This document shows, in pieces, positions 43,036-52,244 of a stretch of DNA of 58,490 nucleotides. Origin of the DNA: Lachnospiraceae bacterium (GTDB lineage Bacteria; Bacillota; Clostridia; Lachnospirales; Lachnospiraceae); contig JAFZZY010000021.1 of NCBI GenBank assembly GCA_017615545.1, positions 1 to 58,490 on the forward strand, in the 5' to 3' direction. Positions within the stretch are counted from its first letter, which is position 1; each line of letters opens with the position of its first letter. Made by a program: the position numbers and the translations under genes. The notes beneath the pieces were generated by a model that had not been told where the DNA came from, searched no databases, and saw nothing but the letters and a program-made list of their open reading frames with translations.

Positions 43036-44895
43036 GTGAAGAATGTACTTTGCTGTATCGGTGACGTAACATCCGAATTTCAGTCGAATATCGTAAACGT
43101 CATTTCCGCAGAGGCGAGAAGGATCGGCGCTGCGGTCATGTTCTGTGTCAATTCTTCCGCGCGTGGCGTAAACGCACTGTTCGGCGCGATCGAAATGCAT
43201 GTCGTGGATATCCCGGATCCTACCCGGTTCGACGGCATCATCATTGCCCCCGACACCTACGGGATCGATGGCATGGCCGAATATATCACCGAATATTTTA
43301 AGCGGGAAGCCAACTGCCCGATCGTTTCTATCCGGGCATTTACCGAAGGCGTGTACAACGTGATCGGCGACGACTACAACTCGCAGGTCTCGATGATCGA
43401 GCATTTCATTAACGAACATCGCTTCAGCCGGATCGCATACATGGCCGGCCGCCTGGATCTGGAGGACGGCAGACTGCGCCTTCAGGCCTACCTCGACACC
43501 ATGAACAAATACGGCATGGAAGTGACTGAGGGCATGATCTACTACGGTGATTACTGGCGTAACCGCGGTGACGACGCCGTAGAATGGTTCATCCGAAAAA
43601 ACAAAGAACTTCCGCAGGCAGTTGTCTGCGCGAATGACTATATGGCGATCTCGCTTTGCGATGCCTTCGTTCATCGCGGCTATCGCATACCACAGGACAT
43701 CTGTATTTCCGGATATGATGACCTGGAAGAAGCACAGTTCCAGATCCCGCCGCTGACCACGATGCACGTGCCGCAGGACGAAATGGGAAAGATGGCAGTC
43801 CGTATTTTGAAAAATATCTGGGAGGGCAAACCCCAGGAGAAGACAGTCGACCTGCAGTTGTCGCCGCGCTTCCGTAACAGTTGCGGTTGCGAACGCGACC
43901 TGAACATGGCGTCCTTCCAGCGCCTGTTCCGGGATAAAGAAAATCTGCAACGGTCTATGCACCATGGTACCTACATGAACCTCGAGTTCGAGGGCAGCGA
44001 CACACTTGCGGAGTTGATGTTCTCGACCTATACATATGTAAAGGGCCTAGGCCTCGGCGAGATGTTTTTCTGCTTCTGCGATGAAGAGGAGCGGCAGAAC
44101 AACGTGGCCGAAATGGTCGGCAGATATACCGATCACATGATCCTGAAGTCCATCGTCAGTGATGACGGCGTGACCATGTTGGAAGAGCGTTTCGATCGAA
44201 AGGACGTCCTGCCCGAGGGCTATTACGACTACTCACAGCCTCTGTTTCTGGTGTCGTTGCATGAGAAGGATTTCTGCTTTGGTTACATTGCTTTCCGAAA
44301 CCTCGATCTCGCAAAGAGCAAATACTATTTGAAGAACATGGTCTTCTCGCTGATCAGTTCCCTGGAGCGGATCCGCATCTTCGAAGAGATCAAATCGGTC
44401 AGCGTTCTGCGAGAGCAGTCCTATGTGGATGCATTGACCTCGCTGCCGAACCGCAGGGCCATGGAACATACCATGAAGAAGCTGTACGAGCGTCTGGAAC
44501 GCACCGGCCAATGCTTCTGTATCATAAGCATCGACCTCGACGGCCTGAAGTACATCAACGATACATTCGGCCATGTGGAGGGCGACTCGGCACTGATCGC
44601 ATTTGGCGAGATCCTGTCGCATCACTCGCACCCGTACGGAATAAATGCCCGTATCGGCGGCGACGAATTCCTGGCGCTGTTCCCCTCCGAGGATGAGTCC
44701 GAAGCTCACCAGTGGGAGAAAGCCGTTCAGGCCGATATCGCGGAATACAACAAACGGTCCGACAAACCGTACGAGCTGTCCGCCAGCATCGGATATTATT
44801 ATTGCCGCAAAGGCATGAACATGCTCGCATGTATGCGGGAAGCAGATAAGCGCATGTATCAGGAGAAGAAGACGAAAAAACATGCCCGCAAGTAG
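43036..44895 (+). CDS. Soluble LacI-like sensor fused to GGDEF diguanylate cyclase
   Basis: 619 residues without signal peptide or membrane helix. Residues ~1-285 are a LacI-type periplasmic-binding fold without a helix-turn-helix: NSSARGVNALFGAIE, VSMIEHFINEHRFSRIAYMAG, ICISGYDDLEEAQFQIPPLT. A middle region (~290-440) is unassigned. Residues ~450-619 are GGDEF: DALTSLPNRRAM and the active GGDEF at 541-545. The inhibitory RxxD site is missing (HPYG at that place), so product feedback is unlikely. It probably makes cyclic di-GMP in response to a cytosolic small molecule. Start is GTG 43036 with GAGAGG nine bases before; GTG 43030 is an alternative. Confidence 0.88.
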   Translation: MKNVLCCIGDVTSEFQSNIVNVISAEARRIGAAVMFCVNSSARGVNALFGAIEMHVVDIPDPTRFDGIIIAPDTYGIDGMAEYITEYFKREANCPIVSIRAFTEGVYNVIGDDYNSQVSMIEHFINEHRFSRIAYMAGRLDLEDGRLRLQAYLDTMNKYGMEVTEGMIYYGDYWRNRGDDAVEWFIRKNKELPQAVVCANDYMAISLCDAFVHRGYRIPQDICISGYDDLEEAQFQIPPLTTMHVPQDEMGKMAVRILKNIWEGKPQEKTVDLQLSPRFRNSCGCERDLNMASFQRLFRDKENLQRSMHHGTYMNLEFEGSDTLAELMFSTYTYVKGLGLGEMFFCFCDEEERQNNVAEMVGRYTDHMILKSIVSDDGVTMLEERFDRKDVLPEGYYDYSQPLFLVSLHEKDFCFGYIAFRNLDLAKSKYYLKNMVFSLISSLERIRIFEEIKSVSVLREQSYVDALTSLPNRRAMEHTMKKLYERLERTGQCFCIISIDLDGLKYINDTFGHVEGDSALIAFGEILSHHSHPYGINARIGGDEFLALFPSEDESEAHQWEKAVQADIAEYNKRSDKPYELSASIGYYYCRKGMNMLACMREADKRMYQEKKTKKHARK

Positions 44896-44916
44896 GACAT
44901 CAGGTCCGCAGGCATG
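44881..44916 (+). terminator. Weak hairpin after the GGDEF gene
   Basis: CATGCC (44881-44886) pairs with GGCATG (44911-44916) and GAC with GTC inside; the T-rich tail (TGTGGTTT) is poor. It overlaps the end of the gene and may attenuate read-through into the glycan operon. Confidence 0.35.
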
Positions 44917-44941
44917 TGTGGTTTAGCCTTAAGGAGGGCTC

Positions 44942-46018
44942 ATGGAAGGGTTCGATTCACCGAAAAAAAGAATAATCGTTTTGATCCCCGCGTATGAGCC
45001 CGGAGAGTATTTCATCCCGCTCTTGCAGGAGATCCGCGAGCGCTCCTCGATGTCGATCGTTGTGGTCAATGATGGTACCGAAGAGGCGAAAGACCGCATC
45101 GAAGAAGCGGTTCGCTACGCGAAAGTCGTGCACCACAGCCGCAACCGCGGTAAGGGAGCCGCGCTGAAGACGGGACTTCGCTACATTCTGGAGCACTACT
45201 CCGACGACGTCGACACGGCGGTGCTCACCATGGATGCGGACGGCCAGCACAAATTTTCCGATGCAGTCCGCCTGATCCATCAGTTGAACATGGACGAGAT
45301 GATGATGGTGCTCGGCGTGCGGCAGTTCGACCGCGCGGTGCCTCTGCGCAGCCGCTTCGGCAACACCGTAACGAAGGGCGTGTTCCATCTGGTCACCGGC
45401 CGTTTGGTCAATGACACCCAGACCGGCATGCGTCTGTTCCCGATCTCGATGATCCCCGGCCTGCTGGAGATCGAAGGCGATCATTTCGAGTACGAGATGA
45501 ACGTGCTCCTGGAACTGACGCGCAACAACATCCGCATCGCAGAGGTGCCGATCCGCACCATCTATGAGAACGACAATAAATGCTCGCATTTCCATGCGCT
45601 GAAGGACAGCCTGCGGATCTACGTCGGCATCTTCAAATTCATGGCCGCGTCGTTCTTCTGTTTCCTTTTGGATCTCTTCTGTTTCTCGGTACTCAACTAT
45701 GTTTCCGCCGGCAACTACCTGACACAATGTAATATCGCGGCCCGCTTCATCAGCGCGTCCGTGAATTTCACGATCAATAAACATCTGGTCTTCAAAGATG
45801 ACCAGAGCGTGATCAAGACCGCCCTGAAGTATATCGTCGTGGCGGTGATCGTTTTGACATGCAACACATTGCTTCTGAACCTTCTCGTAAAGGTGATCGG
45901 GGTCAATGCCATCTTCTCGAAGGTGCTCGTTGAGTGCATCATGTTTTTCTTCAGCTGGGCGACCCAGCAATTCCTGATTTTTAATCGATCATTTGTAGAA
46001 GGAAGAGCAGTAAGATGA
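44942..46018 (+). CDS. Glycosyltransferase family 2 fused to GtrA-like membrane domain
   Basis: 358 residues. The GT2 domain (1-~225) has IVLIPAYEPGE, IVVVNDGTEE and the DxD-type TMDADGQHKF; it resembles dolichol/undecaprenyl phosphate-mannose synthases. Residues ~235-358 have four transmembrane helices of the GtrA/DPMS kind (FKFMAASFFCFLLDL, RFISASVNFTINKHLVF). Together they likely load a sugar onto a lipid carrier and move it across the membrane. AAGGAGG upstream; it overlaps the next gene by four bases. Confidence 0.9.
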   Translation: MEGFDSPKKRIIVLIPAYEPGEYFIPLLQEIRERSSMSIVVVNDGTEEAKDRIEEAVRYAKVVHHSRNRGKGAALKTGLRYILEHYSDDVDTAVLTMDADGQHKFSDAVRLIHQLNMDEMMMVLGVRQFDRAVPLRSRFGNTVTKGVFHLVTGRLVNDTQTGMRLFPISMIPGLLEIEGDHFEYEMNVLLELTRNNIRIAEVPIRTIYENDNKCSHFHALKDSLRIYVGIFKFMAASFFCFLLDLFCFSVLNYVSAGNYLTQCNIAARFISASVNFTINKHLVFKDDQSVIKTALKYIVVAVIVLTCNTLLLNLLVKVIGVNAIFSKVLVECIMFFFSWATQQFLIFNRSFVEGRAVR

Positions 46019-47172
46019 ATCATCCCAAACGGAGGCTCCGCCTGTTTCTTCATTTTTTCGCGGACCTGTTGATCATCGGGGTCATTGCCCTGGTGTTCTG
46101 TTTATACTATTTCCTGTTGCCGCGCGAGCAGGAGAGTCTCGGCATTAAGATCGACAACCCCTATGCAAAAGACGCTTCGCGGGCGCAGACGACGGCGGCA
46201 GCGACAGAGGCTCCGGCACCGACGGAGGAGCCGACCGAGCCCGACACCACAGTCGCACCGGCGGACGTGAGCACGGAGGCAGATGCGTCGCGGCCGGACG
46301 AAACACCCGGCGAGACCGAGAGCCCGGTCGTCACTACGCAGGAACCGACCGAACCCCCGACGACGGCGAAGCCTCGAAAGAACATTCCGCAGCTTATGTG
46401 GACGGAGAAATTCGAGGATCATTTTTCCGAGGAAGTCGTGATCACGGATCATTCCTACTCGGGACCGACCGTCTCCATCGACATTCAGACATTTACCAAA
46501 GAAAGCAAGGGTAAGACGACCCTGACCTACTATATTGCCGACATCTATGTTGCCGACATTTCCTGCTTCCGCACGGCGATGGCGGGCGACACCTACGGCG
46601 TCGGCTTCCATGAGTCGGTGCTCGACATGACGATGCGCAACGGCGGTATCGTCGGCATCAACGGTGACTTCTACGGCTACCAGAAGAACGGTCTGGTCAT
46701 CCGCAACGGCGAACTCTATCGTTGTGACGAGACGGACAGCGATATCTGCGTTCTGTTCTATGACGGCACCATGGAGGTTTACGGACCGGATTACGACATC
46801 CAGGAACTGATCGCAAAGGGCGCTTACCAGGCGTGGACCTTCGGCCCGGCCCTCCTCGACGAGAACGGCCATGCGGTGACCGAGGTCAATGCGGGCGGCT
46901 ACCTTCAGAAGAACCATCCCCGCACCGCGGTGGGCTACATCGAGCCCGGACATTACTGCTTCGCAGTATTCGACGGGCGCCAGTCCGGCTACTCCAACGG
47001 CATTAAATTTACCGAGATGGCGAACATCATGGAGAGCTTCGGCTGCACCGCCGCCTATAACCTGGACGGCGGAAAGACATCCGCCATGGTCTTCAACGGC
47101 GCGGTCTATGACCGGCCGGCGGACGGCGGAAGAAACCTGAGCGATTGCTTGCTGATCCGGGAGGCAGAATAG
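46015..47172 (+). CDS. Membrane-anchored phosphodiester glycosidase (NAGPA domain)
   Basis: 385 residues. An N-terminal anchor (~18-38), then a Thr/Pro/Glu/Ala linker (~58-122), then a NAGPA domain: GGIVGINGDFYGYQKNGLVI, RTAVGYIEPGHYCFAVFDGR and AYNLDGGKTSAMVFNG. Homologues remove GlcNAc from phosphodiester-linked sugars; in Gram-positives they probably act on wall or capsule polymers. Translation is coupled to the GT2-GtrA gene through ATGA. Confidence 0.9.
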   Translation: MNHPKRRLRLFLHFFADLLIIGVIALVFCLYYFLLPREQESLGIKIDNPYAKDASRAQTTAAATEAPAPTEEPTEPDTTVAPADVSTEADASRPDETPGETESPVVTTQEPTEPPTTAKPRKNIPQLMWTEKFEDHFSEEVVITDHSYSGPTVSIDIQTFTKESKGKTTLTYYIADIYVADISCFRTAMAGDTYGVGFHESVLDMTMRNGGIVGINGDFYGYQKNGLVIRNGELYRCDETDSDICVLFYDGTMEVYGPDYDIQELIAKGAYQAWTFGPALLDENGHAVTEVNAGGYLQKNHPRTAVGYIEPGHYCFAVFDGRQSGYSNGIKFTEMANIMESFGCTAAYNLDGGKTSAMVFNGAVYDRPADGGRNLSDCLLIREAE

Positions 47173-47475
47173 ATGAAGAGGATCCTACGTTACGGTTTAG
47201 CCCATATCTGCATCATCAGCGCGGTGATCTGCATCACGCTGCGCATCGTGGATGGCTTCAATCCCCGCATGCAGTTCAACGACAACCTGTTCGCGGTTTG
47301 CGCGAACTACACCCTCGGCGGGGCGGCGTTGCTGCTCGGTATCATAACCATCGTGGACCTGACATGGTCCGCGAAGGCAAAAACCGAAAAGCCTGAAAAA
47401 CCCGAAAAAAAGAAAGTCCAAAAGATCCGTGCCAAAAGGATCACGGACCATGATACTTCCCCAAAAAAACCGTAA
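47173..47475 (+). CDS. Hypothetical two-TM protein
   Basis: 100 residues, starting directly after the preceding stop (TAGATG). Two transmembrane helices (about 7-23 and 36-60) with NDNLFAVCANYTLGGAALLLG between, and a Lys-rich cytosolic tail. No family recognised. By context, an accessory to the glycan genes. Confidence 0.75.
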   Translation: MKRILRYGLAHICIISAVICITLRIVDGFNPRMQFNDNLFAVCANYTLGGAALLLGIITIVDLTWSAKAKTEKPEKPEKKKVQKIRAKRITDHDTSPKKP

Positions 47476-47528
47476 TATGCATCGGTTGGGAAGGCACCGC
47501 CTGAAAACAGGATATCGGAGGTATCGAT

Positions 47529-47834
47529 ATGCCAAAATATGATTGGTGGGTATATATCGTTCTGGCTTTACCGGGAATCTTTTTCTACGGAATGAACTGG
47601 GCGATCTTTATACATAATGTCCGCGGTGGGCGGTTTGTGTCTTGCGTTCCCGCGTTGGGCGGACTATGGATCGCGATCGTCTGTCTGCTTTCGCCGATCA
47701 AATGGTTGGCGCTTTTGGGACTGACCGATCCCGGCTGCTGGTTGTTTATCGCCGCGATTTTTATGGAGTTTAGAAAACCCGATGAAATACAAAAGGACGG
47801 ATCGGATGAGAACGATCCGGAAGATCCGACATAG
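47529..47834 (+). CDS. Hypothetical three-TM protein
   Basis: 101 residues with membrane segments at about 7-27, 38-58 and 62-82, and an acidic tail (DEIQKDGSDENDPEDPT). Ribosome site GGAGG seven bases before ATG. No family recognised; last gene of the glycan operon. Confidence 0.7.
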   Translation: MPKYDWWVYIVLALPGIFFYGMNWAIFIHNVRGGRFVSCVPALGGLWIAIVCLLSPIKWLALLGLTDPGCWLFIAAIFMEFRKPDEIQKDGSDENDPEDPT

Positions 47835-47837
47835 AAT

Positions 47838-47878
47838 AAAAGGCCGAAACCTTTCGAATGAAGGTTTCGGCCTTTTTT
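47838..47878. terminator. Bidirectional terminator
   Basis: AAAGGCCGAAACCTT pairs with AAGGTTTCGGCCTTT around TCGAATG, with T-runs on both strands. It separates the glycan operon from the convergent argG-DUF1846 operon. Confidence 0.93.
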
Positions 47879-47902
47879 GTTGGTATATCAACGCGTATTG
47901 CG

Positions 47903-49387
47903 TTATTGATGATAGAGCTTCTTGGTTTGGTAGACCGGCTCGCTGGTTAGGTTCACGCCGAGTTTGCGGAACACATTGACGTCGACCTGGGACAGGATGA
48001 CGCTGGTGTGAACTTCCGCACCGCGGAGGTTCTGCAGCTGGTCCATGGCGCGGCGGGCGGTTTCGTCCGTTGCGGCGCAGATGGACAGCGCGATCAGGAT
48101 CTCGTCGGTGTGCAGACGCGGGTTCCGGTTTCCGAGGTGGTTGACCTTCAGGTTCTGGATGGGCTCGATGATCGTCGGGGAGATGAGTTTGATCTCGTCG
48201 TCGATGCCGGCCAATGTCTTCAGGGCGTTGAGCAGTAACGCGGAGGACGCGCCCAAAAGTTCGCTCGTACGTCCGGTGATGACACGGCCATCCGGAAGTT
48301 CCATCGCAGCAGCGGGAAGTCCGGTCGTTTCCGCCTTCATCAGACATGCGCCAACGACCTTGCGGTCTGCCGTCGTGATGCCGGCCTGCTTCATCAGCAG
48401 TTCGATCTTCGTGACTTCTTCCTGATCCGCCAGACCTTTGCGCTTCTGGCACAGGGTCGCGTAGTAGCGGCGAATGATCTCCTGGCAGGCAGCCTCGCGG
48501 GTGACCTCATCATCGATGATGCCGTAGCCCGCCATGTTAACGCCCATATCCGTCGGCGATTTGTACGGAGACTGGCCCATGATCTGCTCGAACATCGCGT
48601 TCAGCACAGGGAAGATCTCCACATCACGGTTGTAGTTGATGGTCGTCTCACCATAAGCTTCCAAATGGAAGGGGTCGATCATATTGACATCGTTCAAGTC
48701 AGCGGTCGCAGCCTCGTAAGCGAGGTTCACCGGATGCTTTAGCGGGAGGTTCCAGATCGGGAAGGTCTCGTATTTCGCATAGCCGGCGCGGATGCCGCGC
48801 TTGAAATCATGGTAGAGCTGGGACAGGCAGGTCGCCATCTTACCGCTGCCGGGACCCGGAGCAGTAACGACGATGAGCGAACGTGTCGTCTCAACGTACT
48901 CGTTGCGACCATAACCGTCATCGCTGACGATGAACGGGATGTTGGCGGGATAGCCCGGGATGGGGTAGTGGCGGTAGACCTTCATGCCCAAAGCTTCCAG
49001 ACGCTTCTGGTAAGCGATGGCCGAAGGCTGGCCCGCGAACTGCGTCAGAACGACGCTTCCCACATACAGGCCGTAGCCGCGGAAGGCATCGATCAGACGG
49101 AGCACGTCCATATCGTAGGTGATGCCCAGGTCGCCGCGGACCTTATTCTTCTCGATATCGCCGGAGTTGATGGCGATGACGATCTCAGCGTCGTCCTTTA
49201 ACTTCGCCAGCATCGAGATCTTGCTGTCGGGCTTGAAGCCGGGCAGGACGCGGGATGCGTGGAAGTCATCGAAAAGCTTACCGCCGAACTCCAGGTAGAG
49301 CTTGCCGCCGAACGCGGCAATACGCTCCTGGATCTTCTCGGACTGCAACGTTAAGTATTTATGTTGGTCAAAACCGATCTTCTGCAT
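47903..49387 (-). CDS. DUF1846 family protein
   Basis: 494 residues matching DUF1846 in length and in landmarks: [20 protein letters not shown] at the start, [21 protein letters not shown], and [18 protein letters not shown], a P-loop-like segment. A structure of a family member exists but no reaction is established; an ATP-dependent role is inferred from the loop. It starts 14 bases after the argG stop and should be co-transcribed. Confidence 0.88.
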   Translation of the reverse strand: MQKIGFDQHKYLTLQSEKIQERIAAFGGKLYLEFGGKLFDDFHASRVLPGFKPDSKISMLAKLKDDAEIVIAINSGDIEKNKVRGDLGITYDMDVLRLIDAFRGYGLYVGSVVLTQFAGQPSAIAYQKRLEALGMKVYRHYPIPGYPANIPFIVSDDGYGRNEYVETTRSLIVVTAPGPGSGKMATCLSQLYHDFKRGIRAGYAKYETFPIWNLPLKHPVNLAYEAATADLNDVNMIDPFHLEAYGETTINYNRDVEIFPVLNAMFEQIMGQSPYKSPTDMGVNMAGYGIIDDEVTREAACQEIIRRYYATLCQKRKGLADQEEVTKIELLMKQAGITTADRKVVGACLMKAETTGLPAAAMELPDGRVITGRTSELLGASSALLLNALKTLAGIDDEIKLISPTIIEPIQNLKVNHLGNRNPRLHTDEILIALSICAATDETARRAMDQLQNLRGAEVHTSVILSQVDVNVFRKLGVNLTSEPVYQTKKLYHQ

Positions 49388-49401
49388 GAATAAATCCTCA
49401 A

Positions 49402-50622
49402 TTATTCGTCGATCTTCTGTGCGCCGATCATAGCACGAACCTTCAGGGACAGGCCAAACAGGTTGATGAAGCCTTCAGCGTCGTGGTGATCGTAAAGGTC
49501 GCCGGTGGTGAAGGAAGCAAGAGACTCGCTGTACAGGCTGTACGGAGAAGTCGTGCCCTGCTTGATGATATTGCCCTTATAGAGCTTCACCTTAACTTCG
49601 CCGGTCACATACTTCTGGGAAGTCTTGATGAATGCCTCCAGATCCTCACGAAGAGGTGTGAACCACTTTCCTTCGTAAACCAGGTCCGCGAAACGAGCAC
49701 TGACGATCTTCTTGAATGCGAAGGTATCACGATCGTGGATGAGTTCCTCGAGCTGTGCGTGTGCCTCCAACAGGATGGTTCCACCGGGAGTCTCGTAAAC
49801 GCCGCGGGACTTCATGCCTACGACACGGTTCTCAACGATATCTACGATGCCGATACCGTGCTTACCGCCGATCGCGTTGAGCTTTTTGATGATCTCGGAA
49901 ACCTTCATCTTCTCGCCGTTGAGGGCAACCGGAACACCCTGCTCGAAAGAGAGGGAAATGGTCTCGCCTTCGTCCGGAGCGTGCTCAGGATAGGTTCCGA
50001 GAACGAGAAGGTGCTCGTAGTTGGGAGCATTGGCCGGATCCTCGAGTTCCAGACCTTCGTGGCTGATGTGCCACAGGTTACGGTCACGGCTGTAGCTGGA
50101 GTCGGTAGAGAACGGAAGCTTGATTCCGTGTGCTTCGCAGTATTTGATCTCGTCTTCACGGGAAGACATCTTCCATGTATCGCTGCAACGCCAGGGAGCG
50201 ATGATCTTGAGATCGGGAGCCAGAGCCTTGATGCCGAGCTCGAAACGAACCTGGTCGTTACCCTTACCGGTAGCACCGTGGCAGATCGCTACAGCATTTT
50301 CCTTACGAGCGATCTCGACCAGCTTCTTAGCGATGAGCGGTCTAGCCATAGAGGTACCGAGAAGGTATTTGTTTTCGTAAACTGCGTTCGCCTGTACACA
50401 GGGAACGATGTAATCGTCGCAGAACTCGTCTACAACGTCCAGAATGTAAAGCTTCTCTGCGCCTGAGTACTTCGCACGTTCTTCGAGACCGTCGAGCTCA
50501 TTGCCCTGACCGACATCGATACAGCAGCAGATTACTTCATAATCATAGTTTTCCTTTAACCACGGGATGATGGCGGTCGTGTCCAGTCCGCCGGAATAGG
50601 CAAGAATTACTTTATCTTTCAT
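49402..50622 (-). CDS. argG: Argininosuccinate synthase
   Basis: 406 residues; ligates citrulline and aspartate with [16 protein letters not shown] is the N-type ATP loop; [17 protein letters not shown] and [17 protein letters not shown] are also diagnostic. Start ATG 50622 has AGGAGG seven bases upstream. argH is not next to it; DUF1846 is. Confidence 0.95.
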   Translation of the reverse strand: MKDKVILAYSGGLDTTAIIPWLKENYDYEVICCCIDVGQGNELDGLEERAKYSGAEKLYILDVVDEFCDDYIVPCVQANAVYENKYLLGTSMARPLIAKKLVEIARKENAVAICHGATGKGNDQVRFELGIKALAPDLKIIAPWRCSDTWKMSSREDEIKYCEAHGIKLPFSTDSSYSRDRNLWHISHEGLELEDPANAPNYEHLLVLGTYPEHAPDEGETISLSFEQGVPVALNGEKMKVSEIIKKLNAIGGKHGIGIVDIVENRVVGMKSRGVYETPGGTILLEAHAQLEELIHDRDTFAFKKIVSARFADLVYEGKWFTPLREDLEAFIKTSQKYVTGEVKVKLYKGNIIKQGTTSPYSLYSESLASFTTGDLYDHHDAEGFINLFGLSLKVRAMIGAQKIDE

Positions 50623-50678
50623 ATGCGTCCTCCTAAATGTGCATATTGTCTCATTTGAGACCTGGTTCAATGCATTTC

Positions 50679-50707
50679 ATTATACACCTGAAAGCATTGA
50701 ATTACAA
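50679..50707 (-). promoter_or_regulatory. Sigma-A promoter for argG
   Basis: Minus strand: TTGTAA (50707-50702), 17-base spacer, TATAAT (50684-50679). An ATGCATT palindrome follows the -10; whether ArgR binds is uncertain. Confidence 0.75.
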
Positions 50708-50736
50708 GCCTTTTTAGAGGGGGAAAACAAAAAGAC

Positions 50737-50765
50737 TTGTCTATTCTGTTGCTTAGTGGTATACT
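50737..50765 (+). promoter_or_regulatory. Sigma-A promoter for the LCP gene
   Basis: TTGTCT (50737-50742), 17-base spacer, TATACT (50760-50765), divergent from argG. Confidence 0.75.
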
Positions 50766-50831
50766 TACATAGTGTGTGCGGGCGGAGCCTGAGTGGGGGC
50801 GGCGCTGTCTTGCCGACAGGAGGTTTTATTC

Positions 50832-52205
50832 ATGAATACAAATTCAGGCGACCACGAGGGACGCAGCCAAGAAGAACGCGCCAGAGAGTTTGCGCGCATC
50901 CTGGAGCAGCAGAAGCGTATGGAGGCTCAAAACGAAGCCGAAGCCCGAGAACGGTCGGACGATAAGATAGCAGCACGAAGACGTGCGACGGGAGCCGCAG
51001 TAAGCGGAGAGCGTCGTACGCTGATCCGGGCGAAAAGAGCAAAACAAAAACGAAGAAGGAAGATCATCCGCTGGATCTGCATTATCGTGCTGATCCTGGC
51101 CATTCTGTTTTTGGCAGGCTGGTTTGCGATCAATGCGATCTTGCATCATTTCGCATCAAAAGTGACACAGGAAGACATTGCATCCATTTCGACCATGGCA
51201 CCGGATGCGACGCTTGACGATAATGAAGAGGGACCTGAGTCCACGGCTGAACCCGTTACGGACTCACCGTCGGAAGAGATAGCGGAATTACAGAGTCAGA
51301 TCGATATCATCATTCAGCGACGGACTACGGAAGCAGAGACGGAAGAGTCGTTCAGCGGAAAACCGGAAGAGACCGAGGCACCGACGGTGGCGCCTGAACT
51401 GAAAAAAGACGGTATCATCAACATACTGCTTGTGGGCATCGATGCGCGGGCACATTTAAACGGACGTGCTGATGCGATCATTGTCCTGACGATCAACGAA
51501 AATCAGAATAAGATCTACATGACGAGCATCATGCGTGATGTATATGTTGCTATTCCCGGACGGAACAGCGACCGTATCAATGCATCCTATGCATATGGCG
51601 GCATGCCTCTTTTGATCGACACGATCGAAGAGAATTTCGGCGTTCGTATCGATTACTATGCACGCGTGGATTTCCTTTCCTTCATTTACGGCATTGACGT
51701 GGTCGGCGGTGTTAAAATCGAGATCACCGAGGAGGAACGCCATTGGATCAATGAATATCTTAACGAGATCAACGCTCTTTACGGGCGTGGCGAACATACA
51801 GACCATCTGGCCGAGGGACAGATCGGAGAGCAGCATCTGAACGGATGTCAGGCACTGGCCTATGCGCGTATCCGCTATGTCGGTTCGGACTATGCGAGAA
51901 CGCAGCGTCAGAGAAATGTGATCAATGCGGCCGTGAAGCAAATGAAGAGTCAGTCTCTTTCCGGCATGATCGACACGTTGAATACGGTCCTGCCTCTGAT
52001 CACGACCAACATTCCCGAGGATATGCTGGTCGAACTGGCATGGAGCGCGCCGGCCTTCTTCAAGTACGATATCGTCGAGAAGAGGATCCCGTACGGTAAT
52101 TCCGCAAAGAGCGTGACCATCGATAAGAAACAGGTACTCAGTGTCGATTTCGACCTGAATTCACAGATGATTCAGAGTATCGTAAACGGAACCAACGAAG
52201 AATAG
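50832..52205 (+). CDS. LytR-CpsA-Psr (LCP) family transferase
   Basis: 457 residues. A long basic/charged cytosolic tail (1-80), one transmembrane helix (81-104), a Thr/Glu/Pro spacer, and the LCP domain from ~195: IINILLVGIDARAHLNGRAD, TSIMRDVYVAIPG with the key Arg/Asp, RINASYAYGG and GCQALAYARIRYVGSDYART. LCP proteins attach teichoic acids or capsule to peptidoglycan. ATG 50832 is preceded by AGGAGG; an earlier ATG lacks a site. Confidence 0.92.
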   Translation: MNTNSGDHEGRSQEERAREFARILEQQKRMEAQNEAEARERSDDKIAARRRATGAAVSGERRTLIRAKRAKQKRRRKIIRWICIIVLILAILFLAGWFAINAILHHFASKVTQEDIASISTMAPDATLDDNEEGPESTAEPVTDSPSEEIAELQSQIDIIIQRRTTEAETEESFSGKPEETEAPTVAPELKKDGIINILLVGIDARAHLNGRADAIIVLTINENQNKIYMTSIMRDVYVAIPGRNSDRINASYAYGGMPLLIDTIEENFGVRIDYYARVDFLSFIYGIDVVGGVKIEITEEERHWINEYLNEINALYGRGEHTDHLAEGQIGEQHLNGCQALAYARIRYVGSDYARTQRQRNVINAAVKQMKSQSLSGMIDTLNTVLPLITTNIPEDMLVELAWSAPAFFKYDIVEKRIPYGNSAKSVTIDKKQVLSVDFDLNSQMIQSIVNGTNEE

Positions 52206-52244
52206 CACAGGCTGTCATAGGATAAACAAACAGCGGAGGTTTTT

